Positions 32,394 to 42,204 are shown, counted from the first letter of the stretch. The stretch: DNA of 64,000 bases from Syntrophotaleaceae bacterium (GCA_041390365.1 JAWKQB010000001.1:62001-126000); one strand, 5' to 3'. Numbers and translations: made by a program. Notes: generated by a model from the letters alone, not told the origin.

Positions 32394-35177
32394 ATGGACT
32401 ACAAGGATACCCTCAATCTGCCGGTGACCGAATTTCCCATGCGGGGCAATCTGCCCCAGCGGGAGCCGGAGATTCTAAAGAAATGGCAGGCTGAGGGGCT
32501 CTACCGGAAACTGGAGGAAGCCGGGGCAGGACTGCCGAATTTCACCCTCCACGACGGACCTCCCTATGCCAATGGACATACCCATATCGGCCACGCCCTG
32601 AACAAGATTCTCAAGGATATCGTCCTCAAGAGCCGGCGCATGAAGGGTTTTTACGCTCCCTATGTGCCGGGATGGGATTGCCATGGCCTGCCCATCGAAC
32701 TAATGGTGGACAAGCAGCTCGGTTCGAAGAAGCGGGACATGAGCAAGGTGGAGGTCCGCAAGGCCTGCCGCCAGTATGCCGAAAAGTGGGTCCAGATCCA
32801 GAGCGATGAATTTGAACGCCTTGGCGTCCTCGGCGAATGGGATCGGCCCTACCTGACCATGACCGAGAACTATGAGGCCGCCACCGCCAGGGAACTGGCC
32901 CGGTTCGCCGAACGGGGCGGCCTGTTCAAGGGCCGGAAACCGATCCACTGGTGCAGTTCCTGCGTCACCGCCCTGGCCGAGGCCGAGGTGGAATACGCCG
33001 ATCATACCTCTGCCTCCATCTACGTGAAATTCCCCTACGTCGACGAGCTTCCGCCGGAACTGAAGGAGCTGGACGGGAAGAAGATCTCTTTCGTCATCTG
33101 GACCACCACGCCCTGGACCATTCCGGCCAACCTGGCGGTCTGCCTCAACCCGGCTCTTCCCTACGCGGCTGTGGAGACGGCCGGCGAAGTGCTGGTCATG
33201 GCCGAAGGGCTGGTGGAGCCGGTCATGAAGGCGGTCGGAGCGGAAAATTACCGGGTGCTGACAACCTTCGAAGCCGGCATCTTCGAGCGCAGGGCCTGCC
33301 GTCACCCCTTCTACGACCGGGCCTCCCTGCTCATCCTGGGCGATCACGTCACCCTCGAGGCGGGCACCGGCTGCGTGCATACCGCGCCCGGGCACGGCCA
33401 GGACGACTATGTGGTGGGCCTGGCCTACGGCCTGGAGGTCTACAACCCGGTCAACGACTATGGCATCTATCGGGACGACCTGGAGTTTTTCGGCGGCATG
33501 AAGGTCGCCGAGGCCAACGGCGCAGTGAACGAAAAACTGCGGGAGGTCGGCGCCCTGCTCAAGGAGGGCAAGGTGTCCCACAGCTATCCCCACTGCTGGC
33601 GCTGCAAAAAGCCGATCATCTTCCGCGCCACCGAGCAGTGGTTCATCTCCATGGAGGCCAACGACCTGCGCAAAAAGGCGCTGCAGCACATCAACGACGT
33701 GCAGTGGATCCCCCGCTGGGGCCGTGAGCGCATCTACGGCATGATCGAGAACCGTCCCGACTGGTGCATCAGCCGCCAGCGCAGCTGGGGCGTGCCGATC
33801 ATCATCTTCTACTGCGCCAAGTGCGGCGAGGCGATCACCGACGGCAAGGTCCTGCATCATGTCGCCGATCTCTTCGAGGAGTCGGGCAGCGACCTCTGGT
33901 TCGAGAAGGAGGCCGCCGAGCTGGTGCCCCCCGGCACGGTCTGCGGGGCCTGCGGCCACGGAGAATTCACCAAGGAAAGCGATATTCTCGACGTCTGGTT
34001 CGATTCGGGGGTGTCCCATGCCGCCGTGCTGGAACATCGGGATTATCTCAACTCTCCGGCCGAGCTCTATCTGGAAGGGAGCGACCAGCATCGCGGCTGG
34101 TTCCACTCCAGCCTGCTCGCCTCGGTCGGCACCCGCGGCGTCGCCCCCTACCGGGCCGTGCTCACCCACGGCTTCGTGGTCGACGGCAACGGCAAGAAGA
34201 TGTCGAAATCGATGGGCAACGTGGTGGCTCCCGACGAAGTCATCAAGAAGTTTGGCGCCGAAATCCTGCGCCTGTGGGTCGCCGCCCAGGATTACCGGGA
34301 CGACATCCGCATCAGCCAGGAGATCCTGCAGCGTCTGTCCGACGCCTACCGGCGCATCCGCAACACCGCCCGCTACATTCTCGGCAACATCCACGATTTC
34401 GACCCGGCCCGGGACAGCGTAGCCGACGGCGAACTGCTGGAAATCGACCGCTGGGCCCTCGGCAAGCTGGAGGAACTGGTCGCCCGGGTCGAGCGGGCCT
34501 ACGAGGAGTACGAGTTCCACGTTCTGTACCATGCGGTGCACAACTTCTGCAGTGTGGAGATGAGCTCCTTCTACCTCGACGTACTCAAGGACCGCCTCTA
34601 CGTTTCGCCGAAAAAGGGCCTGGCCCGGCGCAGCGCCCAGACCGCCATGTATCGGATTCTCGATGCCCTGACCCGGCTGATGGCGCCGGTTCTCTCCTTT
34701 ACCGCCGAGGAGATCTGGGAGCATATGCCCGGTGAAAAGGAGTACAGCGTCCATCTGGCGCGATTCCCCCGCTTCGACAGCAGACTGTTGGACAGTGCTC
34801 TGGACGGGCGCTATGACGATCTGCTGGCGGTGCGTTCCGATGTTTCCAAAGCCCTGGAACTGGCCCGCAACGCCAAGCTGATCGGCCATTCCCTCGACGC
34901 CCTGGTGATGCTCCAGGCTCCCGAGGGCAAATGGGCCGACCTGCTGCGGAGTTACCGGAACGAACTGGCCACCCTGTTCATCGTGTCCCAGGTGGAACTG
35001 GTGGAGCTGGCCGACGATGCCGTGTCGGGAGAGGAGGTTGCGGGCCTGAGAATCAGGATCGAAAAGGCCCGGGGCGAAAAATGCGAGCGGTGCTGGAACT
35101 ACGCCACCACCATCGGCGAGGACAGGGGTCATCCCTCCATCTGTCATCGCTGCAGTGCAGCACTGGCGGCCGAATAA
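32394..35177 (+). CDS. ileS: Isoleucyl-tRNA synthetase
   Basis: 927 aa, normal length. HIGH-type motif GPPYANGHTHIGHALNK near residue 60, the editing domain (WTTTPWTIPANLAV, GTGCVHTAPGHGQDD), the KMSKS loop GNGKKMSKSMGN near 603, the anticodon-binding helical domain, and a C-terminal zinc finger CERCWNYATTIG ... CHRC. It charges tRNA-Ile and edits valine. GGAGG precedes the ATG. The stop overlaps the lspA start (TAATG), a common ileS-lspA coupling. Confidence 0.97.
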   Translation: MDYKDTLNLPVTEFPMRGNLPQREPEILKKWQAEGLYRKLEEAGAGLPNFTLHDGPPYANGHTHIGHALNKILKDIVLKSRRMKGFYAPYVPGWDCHGLPIELMVDKQLGSKKRDMSKVEVRKACRQYAEKWVQIQSDEFERLGVLGEWDRPYLTMTENYEAATARELARFAERGGLFKGRKPIHWCSSCVTALAEAEVEYADHTSASIYVKFPYVDELPPELKELDGKKISFVIWTTTPWTIPANLAVCLNPALPYAAVETAGEVLVMAEGLVEPVMKAVGAENYRVLTTFEAGIFERRACRHPFYDRASLLILGDHVTLEAGTGCVHTAPGHGQDDYVVGLAYGLEVYNPVNDYGIYRDDLEFFGGMKVAEANGAVNEKLREVGALLKEGKVSHSYPHCWRCKKPIIFRATEQWFISMEANDLRKKALQHINDVQWIPRWGRERIYGMIENRPDWCISRQRSWGVPIIIFYCAKCGEAITDGKVLHHVADLFEESGSDLWFEKEAAELVPPGTVCGACGHGEFTKESDILDVWFDSGVSHAAVLEHRDYLNSPAELYLEGSDQHRGWFHSSLLASVGTRGVAPYRAVLTHGFVVDGNGKKMSKSMGNVVAPDEVIKKFGAEILRLWVAAQDYRDDIRISQEILQRLSDAYRRIRNTARYILGNIHDFDPARDSVADGELLEIDRWALGKLEELVARVERAYEEYEFHVLYHAVHNFCSVEMSSFYLDVLKDRLYVSPKKGLARRSAQTAMYRILDALTRLMAPVLSFTAEEIWEHMPGEKEYSVHLARFPRFDSRLLDSALDGRYDDLLAVRSDVSKALELARNAKLIGHSLDALVMLQAPEGKWADLLRSYRNELATLFIVSQVELVELADDAVSGEEVAGLRIRIEKARGEKCERCWNYATTIGEDRGHPSICHRCSAALAAE

Positions 35178-35674
35178 TGGCGGCCCGGTTTCGTCTGCTG
35201 GGTGCGGTGGCCGCTTTTGTGGTGCTGCTCGACCAGATCACCAAAATCCATATCGACCGGACCTTTGCCCTCTACGAGTCGCTCCCGGTGGTACCGAACT
35301 TCTTCGCCATCACCTATCTGCGCAACAAGGGAGCAGCTTTCGGCATCCTGGCCGACAGTTCCGTTCGGGTACCCTTCTTCATTATCGTGTCCCTGCTGGC
35401 GATTGCTGCCATCTTCTGGTACTTTCGGCAACTCCAGCCCGGCCAGACCGGTCAGCAGGTCGGGCTGAGCCTCATTCTCGGCGGAGCGGTGGGTAACCTC
35501 ATCGACCGGATCCGCCTGGGCGAGGTCATCGACTTTCTCGACGTTCACTGGTACCAGTACCATTGGCCCGCCTTCAACGTGGCCGATTCGGCGATCTGTG
35601 TCGGTGTCGGGCTGCTGCTGCTCTGCATGTGGCGGGAGGAGCGGAGGTTGAAGGTGGAGAGGCGTGAGGGGTGA
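35177..35674 (+). CDS. lspA: Lipoprotein signal peptidase II
   Basis: 165 aa, four membrane helices. Conserved boxes: LLDQITKIHI, LRNKGAAFGIL, GGAVGNLIDRIRLGEVIDFL (first catalytic Asp) and FNVADSAICVGV (second catalytic Asp). It cleaves prolipoproteins before the lipidated Cys; several lipoproteins in this window are likely substrates. The last residues (RREG) and the stop codon are encoded by a GTGAGGG heptamer array, so the C-terminal tail seems to derive from the repeat. Confidence 0.95.
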   Translation: MAARFRLLGAVAAFVVLLDQITKIHIDRTFALYESLPVVPNFFAITYLRNKGAAFGILADSSVRVPFFIIVSLLAIAAIFWYFRQLQPGQTGQQVGLSLILGGAVGNLIDRIRLGEVIDFLDVHWYQYHWPAFNVADSAICVGVGLLLLCMWREERRLKVERREG

Positions 35675-35740
35675 GGAGTGAGGAGTGAAGGCGATCAGAC
35701 CGATTCGGCTGATCAGTCTGACCCGACCGATCGGTCCTAT
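35664..35740. repeat. Period-7 array followed by a period-9 array
   Basis: GTGAGGG GTGAGGA GTGAGGA GTGAAGG (35664-35691) overlaps the lspA end. Next come 9-mers AGACCGATT CGGCTGATC AGTCTGACC CGACCGATC up to about 35740. The region fills the space between convergent lspA and the rhomboid gene. Confidence 0.75.
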
Positions 35741-35760
35741 GAAACCGATCTCCGCCTGCA

Positions 35761-36684
35761 TTACCACATCTCCAAAGCCGCCAGCCACGCCCCCGCCGTG
35801 AGCAGCGCCGCTCCGATTCCGGCGAGCGCGTTCAGCTTGGAATCCCCTTTGAGACGCGAAGCGGGCCAGCCGAGGAGGAGGCCGGCGAGGAAACCGAGCA
35901 GGTGAGCGCCGATGTCGGTGTTCTCGCCGCCGGTGCCGAGCAGACCCAAAAGGGCGAGAGCCGCGGAGACCGGCAGCAGCCAGCGCTTCAGCAGATGGCG
36001 GCGATGACGCAGGGCGCTGCGTGAGGCGAGGATGCCCACGGCGCCGAACACCGCCGTCGAAGCGCCTACCGCCCGGTGCCAATCCGGCTGCAACAGGGCA
36101 TTGGCGACGTTCCCGAGAAGCCCGCTGACGACCACCAGGGCCCAGCCCCAACCGGCTCCGATCTCCCGGCACAGACGATCAATGAAAAACCCGCCGATGA
36201 CCAGGTTTCCCAAAAGATGAAGTCCGTCCGCGTGGAGGGTGAGGGATGTGATCGCCCGCCACCACTGTCCCTCCAGGATTTTGCCGGCATCGGCATTGCC
36301 CAGTTCCGTCCAGTTGATGGACGCAAACCCGAAGCTTTCAAGGGACAGCCAGGTCAGGTTGTGAAAGATGCCCAGCAATCCCAGGATCGAAAGGGTGAGC
36401 AGGGTGTTCTGATGGTGGGGTTCCGGCTCCGGGGGCGGCGGTGGCCAGTTGCGGTTTTCTCTCTCGTACTGTTCCAGCTCGAAAAGGGCCCGCTCCCTCT
36501 CTGCGGGCGGCACCGACAGCTGCCAAGCGCGACCTTTGCGTTCGAGACCAAACGGGATGCCGCATGATTCCAGAACCAGCGCCGCCAGCCGGGCCCGGCT
36601 GCGGCTCAGAACGGGAGGCAGTTCCGTCCACTGGTCCTGCCCGGATGATGAATCCCCGGTTTTAATGTCGATCGGGTCGGTCAT
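35761..36684 (-). CDS. Rhomboid-family intramembrane serine protease
   Basis: 307 aa from the ATG at 36684. A cytosolic N-terminus of ~110 residues ends in a Pro-rich stretch. Membrane helices follow with HLLGNLVIGGFFIDRLCRE, the catalytic Ser in AVGASTAVFGAVGIL (GAST where GxSG is usual) and the catalytic His in DIGAHLLGFLAGLLLG. It cleaves membrane proteins within the bilayer; targets unknown. The open frame continues upstream to 36795 only because a hexamer array lacks stops there, so a longer N-terminus is rejected. Confidence 0.85.
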   Translation of the reverse strand: MTDPIDIKTGDSSSGQDQWTELPPVLSRSRARLAALVLESCGIPFGLERKGRAWQLSVPPAERERALFELEQYERENRNWPPPPPEPEPHHQNTLLTLSILGLLGIFHNLTWLSLESFGFASINWTELGNADAGKILEGQWWRAITSLTLHADGLHLLGNLVIGGFFIDRLCREIGAGWGWALVVVSGLLGNVANALLQPDWHRAVGASTAVFGAVGILASRSALRHRRHLLKRWLLPVSAALALLGLLGTGGENTDIGAHLLGFLAGLLLGWPASRLKGDSKLNALAGIGAALLTAGAWLAALEMW

Positions 36685-36711
36685 AAGGTTTTTAAGAAAG
36701 CGAGTCCTTTC

Positions 36712-36788
36712 GGGTTCGACGTCGGTATCACGATACCGACCCCAACCCCGACATCGATATCGATATCGATCCGGACGATATCGAACCT
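36712..36788. repeat. Period-6 array with inverted ends
   Basis: CCGACC CCAACC CCGACA TCGATA TCGATA TCGATC, bounded by GGTTCGA (36713) and TCGAACC (36781), with an inner CGGTATC / GATACCG pair. It lies between the divergent rhomboid and DUF4911 genes, so it would be in a promoter region, unlike most other arrays here. Confidence 0.75.
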
Positions 36789-36812
36789 GATTCATTTATT
36801 TATGGTTTTTGC

Positions 36813-37037
36813 ATGAGCGGACTGTCAAAAAGATATTTCCGTTTGCCGACCCGGCAGATCGGTTACCTGCGTTTTATTCTGGAAAGTTACGACGGACTTG
36901 CCTATGTCACCACCCTCGATGCCGCCGGGGGGCTGGTCGAAATCGTCTATCCCTCATCCCGGGGGACCGATGCCGACGGGCTGATCGATGCCCTTGTCGC
37001 CGAGCTGGGCATGGTGGAGCGGGAAAATCCCTTCTGA
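36813..37037 (+). CDS. DUF4911 family protein
   Basis: 74 aa: KRYFRLPTRQIGYLRFILES, then YDGLAYVTTLDAAGGLVEIVYP and a C-terminal helix. The predicted strand-helix pattern and the start (R-x-x-R-Q-I-x-Y-L-R-F-I-L-E-x-Y-D/E-G) match the short DUF4911 proteins found in Geobacter relatives. Function unknown. No paired neighbour; the ribosome site is weak. Confidence 0.75.
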   Translation: MSGLSKRYFRLPTRQIGYLRFILESYDGLAYVTTLDAAGGLVEIVYPSSRGTDADGLIDALVAELGMVERENPF

Positions 37038-37166
37038 CCCTTTCAATTTAGCACTGATCCGCTGTCGAGGCCTAATTCTGCCCTTTCCGCAGGACTCATG
37101 GGACGAACCAGACCCACAGGCATGCATTCAATGCCGATTTCGGTTTTTCTGGTAGATTTTAACCTG

Positions 37167-38327
37167 TTAAGCCGAAGGACCTGCGAATCCGGGATCCCGC
37201 ACCTCGGTGGCCGCCGTGAGCAGTTCCTGGGCCTCTTCGGGAGAGCGCAGATAGAGGCTGCGGCTGGGGAAGGCGATTTCCATGCCGTGGCCTTCGAGGA
37301 TTTCCATGATTTTCAGGCAGACATCCTGGCGGGCCTCGAGATATTCCCCCCAAACCGTGGTTCTGGTGAAGCAGTAGACCAAGATGTCGAGGGAGGAGTT
37401 GTTGAAGTCGGTAAAATTGACCAGAAAGAATTCCTGGTCGATGGCCGGATGATCGCGCAGCATGGTGCGAATCGCATCAACGGCCCGCCGCATCTGCCCT
37501 GGAGTCGTCTCGTAGGTGACGCCCACCGTCAACTTGATACGTCTTTTGGGCATGCGGCTGATATTGTCTACCGACAGATTGGCGATGATGTTGTTCGGAA
37601 CGGTGATCAGGGTTTTGGCAAAGGTGCGGATTTTGGTGGACCGGAAACCCACCTCCTCGACAATCCCTTCGAGCTCCCCGGCCTTGATCCAGTCGCCGAC
37701 CTGAAAGGGGCGGTCGAGAATGATCATCATCGAGCCGAAGATGTTGGACAGGGTGTCCTTCGCAGCCAGGGCTACCGCCAGGCCGCCGATACCGAGACTG
37801 GCGAGCAGACCGGAAATCGAATATCCCAGGTTCTGGATGGTCAGAATGACCGCCAGGAAGATGACGAAGGCCCGCAGGCTCTTGCGGATGAAGGGGAGCA
37901 GATGATCGTCCAGGGTCGATTCGGTTTTGCTCACCCAGCGGGACATGAAGGTTTCGAGCAGGGCCACGAGATTGAACAGGGCCCAGGCGATATCGAAGGT
38001 GACCAGGGACTTCAGCAGGGCATAGGCGCCCCGCCGCAGATCGACCGGTTCCGTCGGCAGCTGCAAAATCTGGATGGCGATGAACAGGCCGATGATGACC
38101 AGCATGAACTCGGCCGGCCTTTGGATGCCGGCCAGGAACTGATCGTCGTAGGGGCTTTTGGTGCGGGCTGCCATGGGATGGAAGACACGCGTGAAAATAT
38201 GGTTCAGAACTTTTTTCGCGACCAGTGCGGCCAGCAGCACCAGAAAGGCGCCGGCAAAGTGACTGATGCTGATGCCGAGAAAAGTCTCCTGAAGGATGGC
38301 TTCGAGGGTGGCAAAAAATTCATTCAT
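37167..38327 (-). CDS. MscS-family mechanosensitive channel
   Basis: 386 aa; ATG at 38327 follows GAGAGGA. Four to five N-terminal helices, the pore helix ISGLLASLGIGGLAVALAAKDT (Gly/Ala-rich), then FGSMMIILDRPFQVGDWIKAG and the cytosolic beta/cage domain (VEEVGFRSTKIRTFAKTLITVPNN). It opens under membrane tension to release solutes during osmotic downshock. Longer than E. coli MscS (286 aa) owing to extra N-terminal helices. Confidence 0.9.
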   Translation of the reverse strand: MNEFFATLEAILQETFLGISISHFAGAFLVLLAALVAKKVLNHIFTRVFHPMAARTKSPYDDQFLAGIQRPAEFMLVIIGLFIAIQILQLPTEPVDLRRGAYALLKSLVTFDIAWALFNLVALLETFMSRWVSKTESTLDDHLLPFIRKSLRAFVIFLAVILTIQNLGYSISGLLASLGIGGLAVALAAKDTLSNIFGSMMIILDRPFQVGDWIKAGELEGIVEEVGFRSTKIRTFAKTLITVPNNIIANLSVDNISRMPKRRIKLTVGVTYETTPGQMRRAVDAIRTMLRDHPAIDQEFFLVNFTDFNNSSLDILVYCFTRTTVWGEYLEARQDVCLKIMEILEGHGMEIAFPSRSLYLRSPEEAQELLTAATEVRDPGFAGPSA

Positions 38328-38462
38328 GGTATCCTCTCTAGGCAAGGGGAGGTTTTTTCATAGCAAAAGACTTCAGGCATTGCAAGACATTCGCCTTTTT
38401 ATCCGAATGTTTCGATCCATGAATTCGTTTTCTTCATCGACTGTCAGAGGAAGGACCATCTC

Positions 38463-40400
38463 ATGCCCAAGACGCTGACCCGCAAGATTCTCGAAAATCA
38501 TCTGCTCGAAGGGAAACTCGAACCCGGAGAGGAGATTGCCATCCGTATCGATCATACCCTGCTCCAGGATGCGACCGGGACCATGGCCATGCTGGAATTC
38601 GAGGCCCTGGGACTGGACCGGGTGCGGGTCGATCTGGCGGCCCAATATGTCGACCACAATCTGCTGCAGACCGACTTCAAGAATGCCGACGACCACCGCT
38701 ACCTGCGGACGGCATCGGCCCGCTACGGCATCCATTTCAGTCCGCCGGGGAACGGCATATCCCATCAGGCCCATCTGGAAAACTTCGGCCGTCCCGGGCT
38801 GACCATGGTCGGCGCCGACAGCCACACCCCCGCCGCCGCCGGCCTCTCTATGCTGGCCATGGGTGCCGGGGGCCTCGACGTGGCCCTGGCCATGGCCGGA
38901 AAACCCTACTACCTGCCCTGTCCGAAGGTGCTTGGAGTGAAACTGACCGGAAAGCTGCCCGAATGGGTCAGCGCCAAGGACGTGATCCTGGAGATGCTGC
39001 GCCGTTACGACGTCAAGGGCTGCCTGGGTATGGTGGTGGAATACTTCGGGCCCGGGGTGACGACCCTCTCCGTCGAGGACCGGGCGGTGATCGGCAACAT
39101 GGGCACCGAACTCGGGGCGACCAGCAGCGTCTTCCCCTCCGACGAGCAGACCCGCCGCTATCTGCGGGCCCAGGGCCGGGAAGAGGCCTGGCAGCCGCTG
39201 GCGGCGGACGAGGGGGCCGAGTACGATGCCCTTGAGGAGCTCGACCTGTCCACTCTCGAACCCCTCATCGCCTGCCCGTCATCCCCGGGCAACGTCGTCA
39301 CCGTCCGCGAGGTGGCCGGGACCAAGGTGGATCAGGTCATCATCGGTTCCAGCGCCAACAGCGGCTTCAAGGACCTGATGCGGGTGGTCGGCATCGTCAA
39401 GGGGCGCCACAGCGCGCCCTTCACCGATTTTCACGTCAACCCCGGCAGCCGCCAGGTTCTGGAGAACCTGGCCGAGGCCGACGGCATCCTGCCCCTGATG
39501 ATGACCGGAGCCAAGATTCATCAGTCCGGGTGCCTGGGCTGCATCGGCATGGGGCAGGCCCCCGGCACCGGTCAGGTTTCCCTGCGCACCTTTCCCCGCA
39601 ATTTTCCGGGCAGATCAGGAACAAAGGACGATCAGGTCTATCTCTGCTCGCCGGAGACCGCCGCCGCCGCGGCTCTCAAAGGGGTGATCACCGATCCTCG
39701 CGATCTGGCCAGGGAAATGGACTACCCCTCTTCCGTCATTCCGGAAAAGTTTCTCGTCGACCGCTCCGCCTTCGTCTTTCCATCGGAAGAAGGGATGCGG
39801 ACCGAGGTCGAGCGGGGCCCCAACATCAAGCCCTTTCCCGAACTTGAAGAACTGCCCGAGACGCTGCGGGCCCAGGTCGTCATCCGGGTGGACGACAACA
39901 TCTCCACCGACACCATCATGCCCGCGGGGAACAAAGTCCTGCCGCTGCGATCCAATATCGAGGCGATCAGCGAATTCGTCTTCTACCAGATCGCTCCGGA
40001 TTTCCATGCCCGCTGCCGCGACCTCGGCCGGGTCGCCGTAATCGGCGGCGACAACTACGGCCAGGGTTCCAGCCGGGAACATGCGGCGCTGGCACCCCGC
40101 TACCTGGGGGTGCAGGTCAAGCTGGCCAAAAGCTTCGCCCGCATTCACAAAGCCAACCTGTGCAATTTCGGCATCCTGCCCCTGACTTTCAAGGACCCCG
40201 CCGATTACGAATGGGTTCGGGAAGGGATGGTTCTGGAGATTCCCGAGGTGCGCCGGCGCATCGCGGTCGGCGACCAGGAACTGCCGGTCGTGATAGACGG
40301 CAGGCAGATCATCGCCCTGCTCGACGTATCCGACCGGCAGCGGGAGAGCCTGCTGGCCGGAGGCACCCTGAACAAGGTCCGCAAGGAATTGGTGAGCTGA
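38463..40400 (+). CDS. Aconitate hydratase (putative, short type) with a substituted cluster ligand
   Basis: 645 aa, shorter than AcnA (~890 aa) and of the compact aconitase type (TIGR01342-like). Large-domain motifs: RIDHTLLQDATG, VGADSHTPAAAGLSMLAMGAGG; swivel domain: GGDNYGQGSSREHAAL and LVDRSAF. Two of three expected [4Fe-4S] Cys are seen in GCLGCIGMG (Cys357, Cys360). The third, normally in GSCTN, reads IGSSANSG, with Ser297 in place of Cys. The enzyme should isomerise citrate and isocitrate if the cluster still forms; homoaconitase-like use is another option. Starts after AGGA; convergent with the AOR gene. Confidence 0.8.
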   Translation: MPKTLTRKILENHLLEGKLEPGEEIAIRIDHTLLQDATGTMAMLEFEALGLDRVRVDLAAQYVDHNLLQTDFKNADDHRYLRTASARYGIHFSPPGNGISHQAHLENFGRPGLTMVGADSHTPAAAGLSMLAMGAGGLDVALAMAGKPYYLPCPKVLGVKLTGKLPEWVSAKDVILEMLRRYDVKGCLGMVVEYFGPGVTTLSVEDRAVIGNMGTELGATSSVFPSDEQTRRYLRAQGREEAWQPLAADEGAEYDALEELDLSTLEPLIACPSSPGNVVTVREVAGTKVDQVIIGSSANSGFKDLMRVVGIVKGRHSAPFTDFHVNPGSRQVLENLAEADGILPLMMTGAKIHQSGCLGCIGMGQAPGTGQVSLRTFPRNFPGRSGTKDDQVYLCSPETAAAAALKGVITDPRDLAREMDYPSSVIPEKFLVDRSAFVFPSEEGMRTEVERGPNIKPFPELEELPETLRAQVVIRVDDNISTDTIMPAGNKVLPLRSNIEAISEFVFYQIAPDFHARCRDLGRVAVIGGDNYGQGSSREHAALAPRYLGVQVKLAKSFARIHKANLCNFGILPLTFKDPADYEWVREGMVLEIPEVRRRIAVGDQELPVVIDGRQIIALLDVSDRQRESLLAGGTLNKVRKELVS

Positions 40401-40418
40401 AACAAAAAAGGGTCACAA

Positions 40419-40471
40419 ACCCGGGGGGCAGGTCCGACAACGGAGATTCGGACTCGGGCTTGCCCCCGGGG
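40419..40471. terminator. Hairpin between convergent aconitase and AOR genes
   Basis: Imperfect stem CCCGGGGGGCA / TGCCCCCGGGG with an inner GTCCGA / TCGGAC pair. No T-run follows, so termination is inferred only from position. Confidence 0.4.
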
Positions 40472-40473
40472 AT

Positions 40474-42204
40474 TCAGAAATTCCAGAATTCGTCCAGTTC
40501 TTCATCGGTGAAATCCCAGACCACATTGTGGGGCGGGATCGGTTCGTAGGTGAAGAATTCCGGCAGGCGGTCATCGGCCTTGGTCAATCCAGCCTTCTGG
40601 TTGAAGGCATGCTCGGTCTTGAGGATGCGCTTACCCATCTCCATAAAATCATCGGGATCTATGGCAATGCCGTATTGTGCATTAATCATTTCGATCAGGG
40701 AGGTAAAAGTCTCGGGGATGTCCAGCATGGGAAAGGCGATGAAGATGCACATGCCGGTAGCGTCGACGGCGGCTGTGGCGATCTGCAGGTTGCGGGAGAG
40801 TTCCACCTGCCCCGTTTTGCTCAGGGGATCGACGAAGCCACCGACCTTGAGGATGTTGGTGGCGACGCTGTAGCCGGCGGTATGATCCGCCCCCATGGTG
40901 CTGGTGGCGTAGGTGACGCCGATGCCCTTGACCGCCCGGGGATCGTAGGCGGGAATGCCCTCGTCCTTGACCACCGGCACCCGTACCAAGCCGAAAGCCT
41001 TGCCGACCATGCTGGCGCCGTTGCCGAGGATGCGACCCAGTGGAGTGCCCTTGCCGATTTCGTCGCGCAGCACCCGCTGGCATTCCTTGCCGTCCCCCCA
41101 AGGGATCACTCCGGCTTCCATGGCCACGCCCAGCAGCACAGCCGTCTCGATGGAATCGATGCCGATATCGTCCATGATGCGGTCACATTCGGCAATATCG
41201 TCAAGGTCCTGGATCAGGCAGTTCGCACCCAACCCCCAGATGGTTTCGTATTCGAAGCCCGCGGTAACGAAATTGCACCGGGCGTCGTGGAAGACCTGGG
41301 AGCACTGGATGATGCAGCCCGTATGGCAGCCGTGCTTGGGGCGCCCCTTCCGCTCCATAATGATCTCCCGCATGGTTTCGCCGCTGATTTTGTCGTGGTG
41401 GTCGCATTGCCCATAGCGGAAGTTTTTGGTTGGGAGGCCGCCAGCCTCATTGAGAATGTTGATGAGCACGTTGGTGCCGTAGGTCGGCAGCCCCTCCCCG
41501 CTGACGGGGTGATCGAGCAGGGCCTTGGCAAAGACTTTCGCCGCGGCGCGGAACTTCTCCTCGTCGGAAATGGGAACTTTGGCCGCACCGGGATCCGCGA
41601 TGGTGATGCATTTGACCTGCTTCGAACCCATGACGGCCCCCAGGCCGCCTCGACCGTGGCTGCGAATGTGCTGGGTGGGGTCCTTGGCCGAGATGTTCGC
41701 GGCGGCCATCCGCATCTCGCCGGCGGGCCCGATGGTCAATACTCCCACTTTCTGGTCGTACCGTTCCAGCATGGCGGCGATGACCGCCCTGTTGCCCTGA
41801 CCGACCAGGTCATCGGCCGATTCGATGGAGACCCCATCGTCTGTAATATGGAGACGGTACCAATGGTCGGGAGGGGGCTGACCCTCGATGATCAGGGCCT
41901 TGATGCCCAGTTTAGCCAGTTGCTGGGCACCGGTGCCTCCGGAATTGCTCTCCTTGATGGTGCCGGTAAGAGGACTTTTGGCGCCGGCTGACAGACGACC
42001 GGACTGGGCGGCCATGGTGCCGGACAGCAGGCCGGGGGCAAAGATCAGTTTATTGTTTGGGCCCAGGGGGTGGCAGAGGGGAGGAACCTCTTCGGAGACG
42101 ATGGTCGAGGTCAGGCCGCGTCCGCCCATACCGACCCACTTCTTGGGCACGTCCTCTTGCCTGACGCTGAGTTCGGTCATGTTGACGCGATAGATCTTGT
42201 TCAT
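40474..42204 (-). CDS. Aldehyde:ferredoxin oxidoreductase (tungsten)
   Basis: 576 aa. AOR N-terminal beta domain with YRVNMTELS and WVGMGGRGL, the pterin-binding GNRAVIAAM, AKDPTQHIRSHGRGGLGAVMG, cluster-binding Cys CHTGCIIQC (CxxxCxxxC) and the later VDATGMCIF Cys, plus GVTYATSTMGADHTAGYS. It oxidises aldehydes to acids with ferredoxin as acceptor, using a tungstopterin and one [4Fe-4S] cluster. A purine-rich ribosome site (GGAGGAAAATC) precedes the ATG. The exact aldehyde substrate is unknown. Confidence 0.92.
   Translation of the reverse strand: MNKIYRVNMTELSVRQEDVPKKWVGMGGRGLTSTIVSEEVPPLCHPLGPNNKLIFAPGLLSGTMAAQSGRLSAGAKSPLTGTIKESNSGGTGAQQLAKLGIKALIIEGQPPPDHWYRLHITDDGVSIESADDLVGQGNRAVIAAMLERYDQKVGVLTIGPAGEMRMAAANISAKDPTQHIRSHGRGGLGAVMGSKQVKCITIADPGAAKVPISDEEKFRAAAKVFAKALLDHPVSGEGLPTYGTNVLINILNEAGGLPTKNFRYGQCDHHDKISGETMREIIMERKGRPKHGCHTGCIIQCSQVFHDARCNFVTAGFEYETIWGLGANCLIQDLDDIAECDRIMDDIGIDSIETAVLLGVAMEAGVIPWGDGKECQRVLRDEIGKGTPLGRILGNGASMVGKAFGLVRVPVVKDEGIPAYDPRAVKGIGVTYATSTMGADHTAGYSVATNILKVGGFVDPLSKTGQVELSRNLQIATAAVDATGMCIFIAFPMLDIPETFTSLIEMINAQYGIAIDPDDFMEMGKRILKTEHAFNQKAGLTKADDRLPEFFTYEPIPPHNVVWDFTDEELDEFWNF

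Noticed and set aside
32700..35147. 815-codon minus-strand open frame opposite ileS
   Set aside because: ileS is unambiguous on the plus strand; the antisense frame is a composition artefact.
36685..36795. N-terminal extension of the rhomboid protein
   Set aside because: It translates the hexamer array into Arg/Tyr-rich sequence; the ATG at 36684 is the sensible start.
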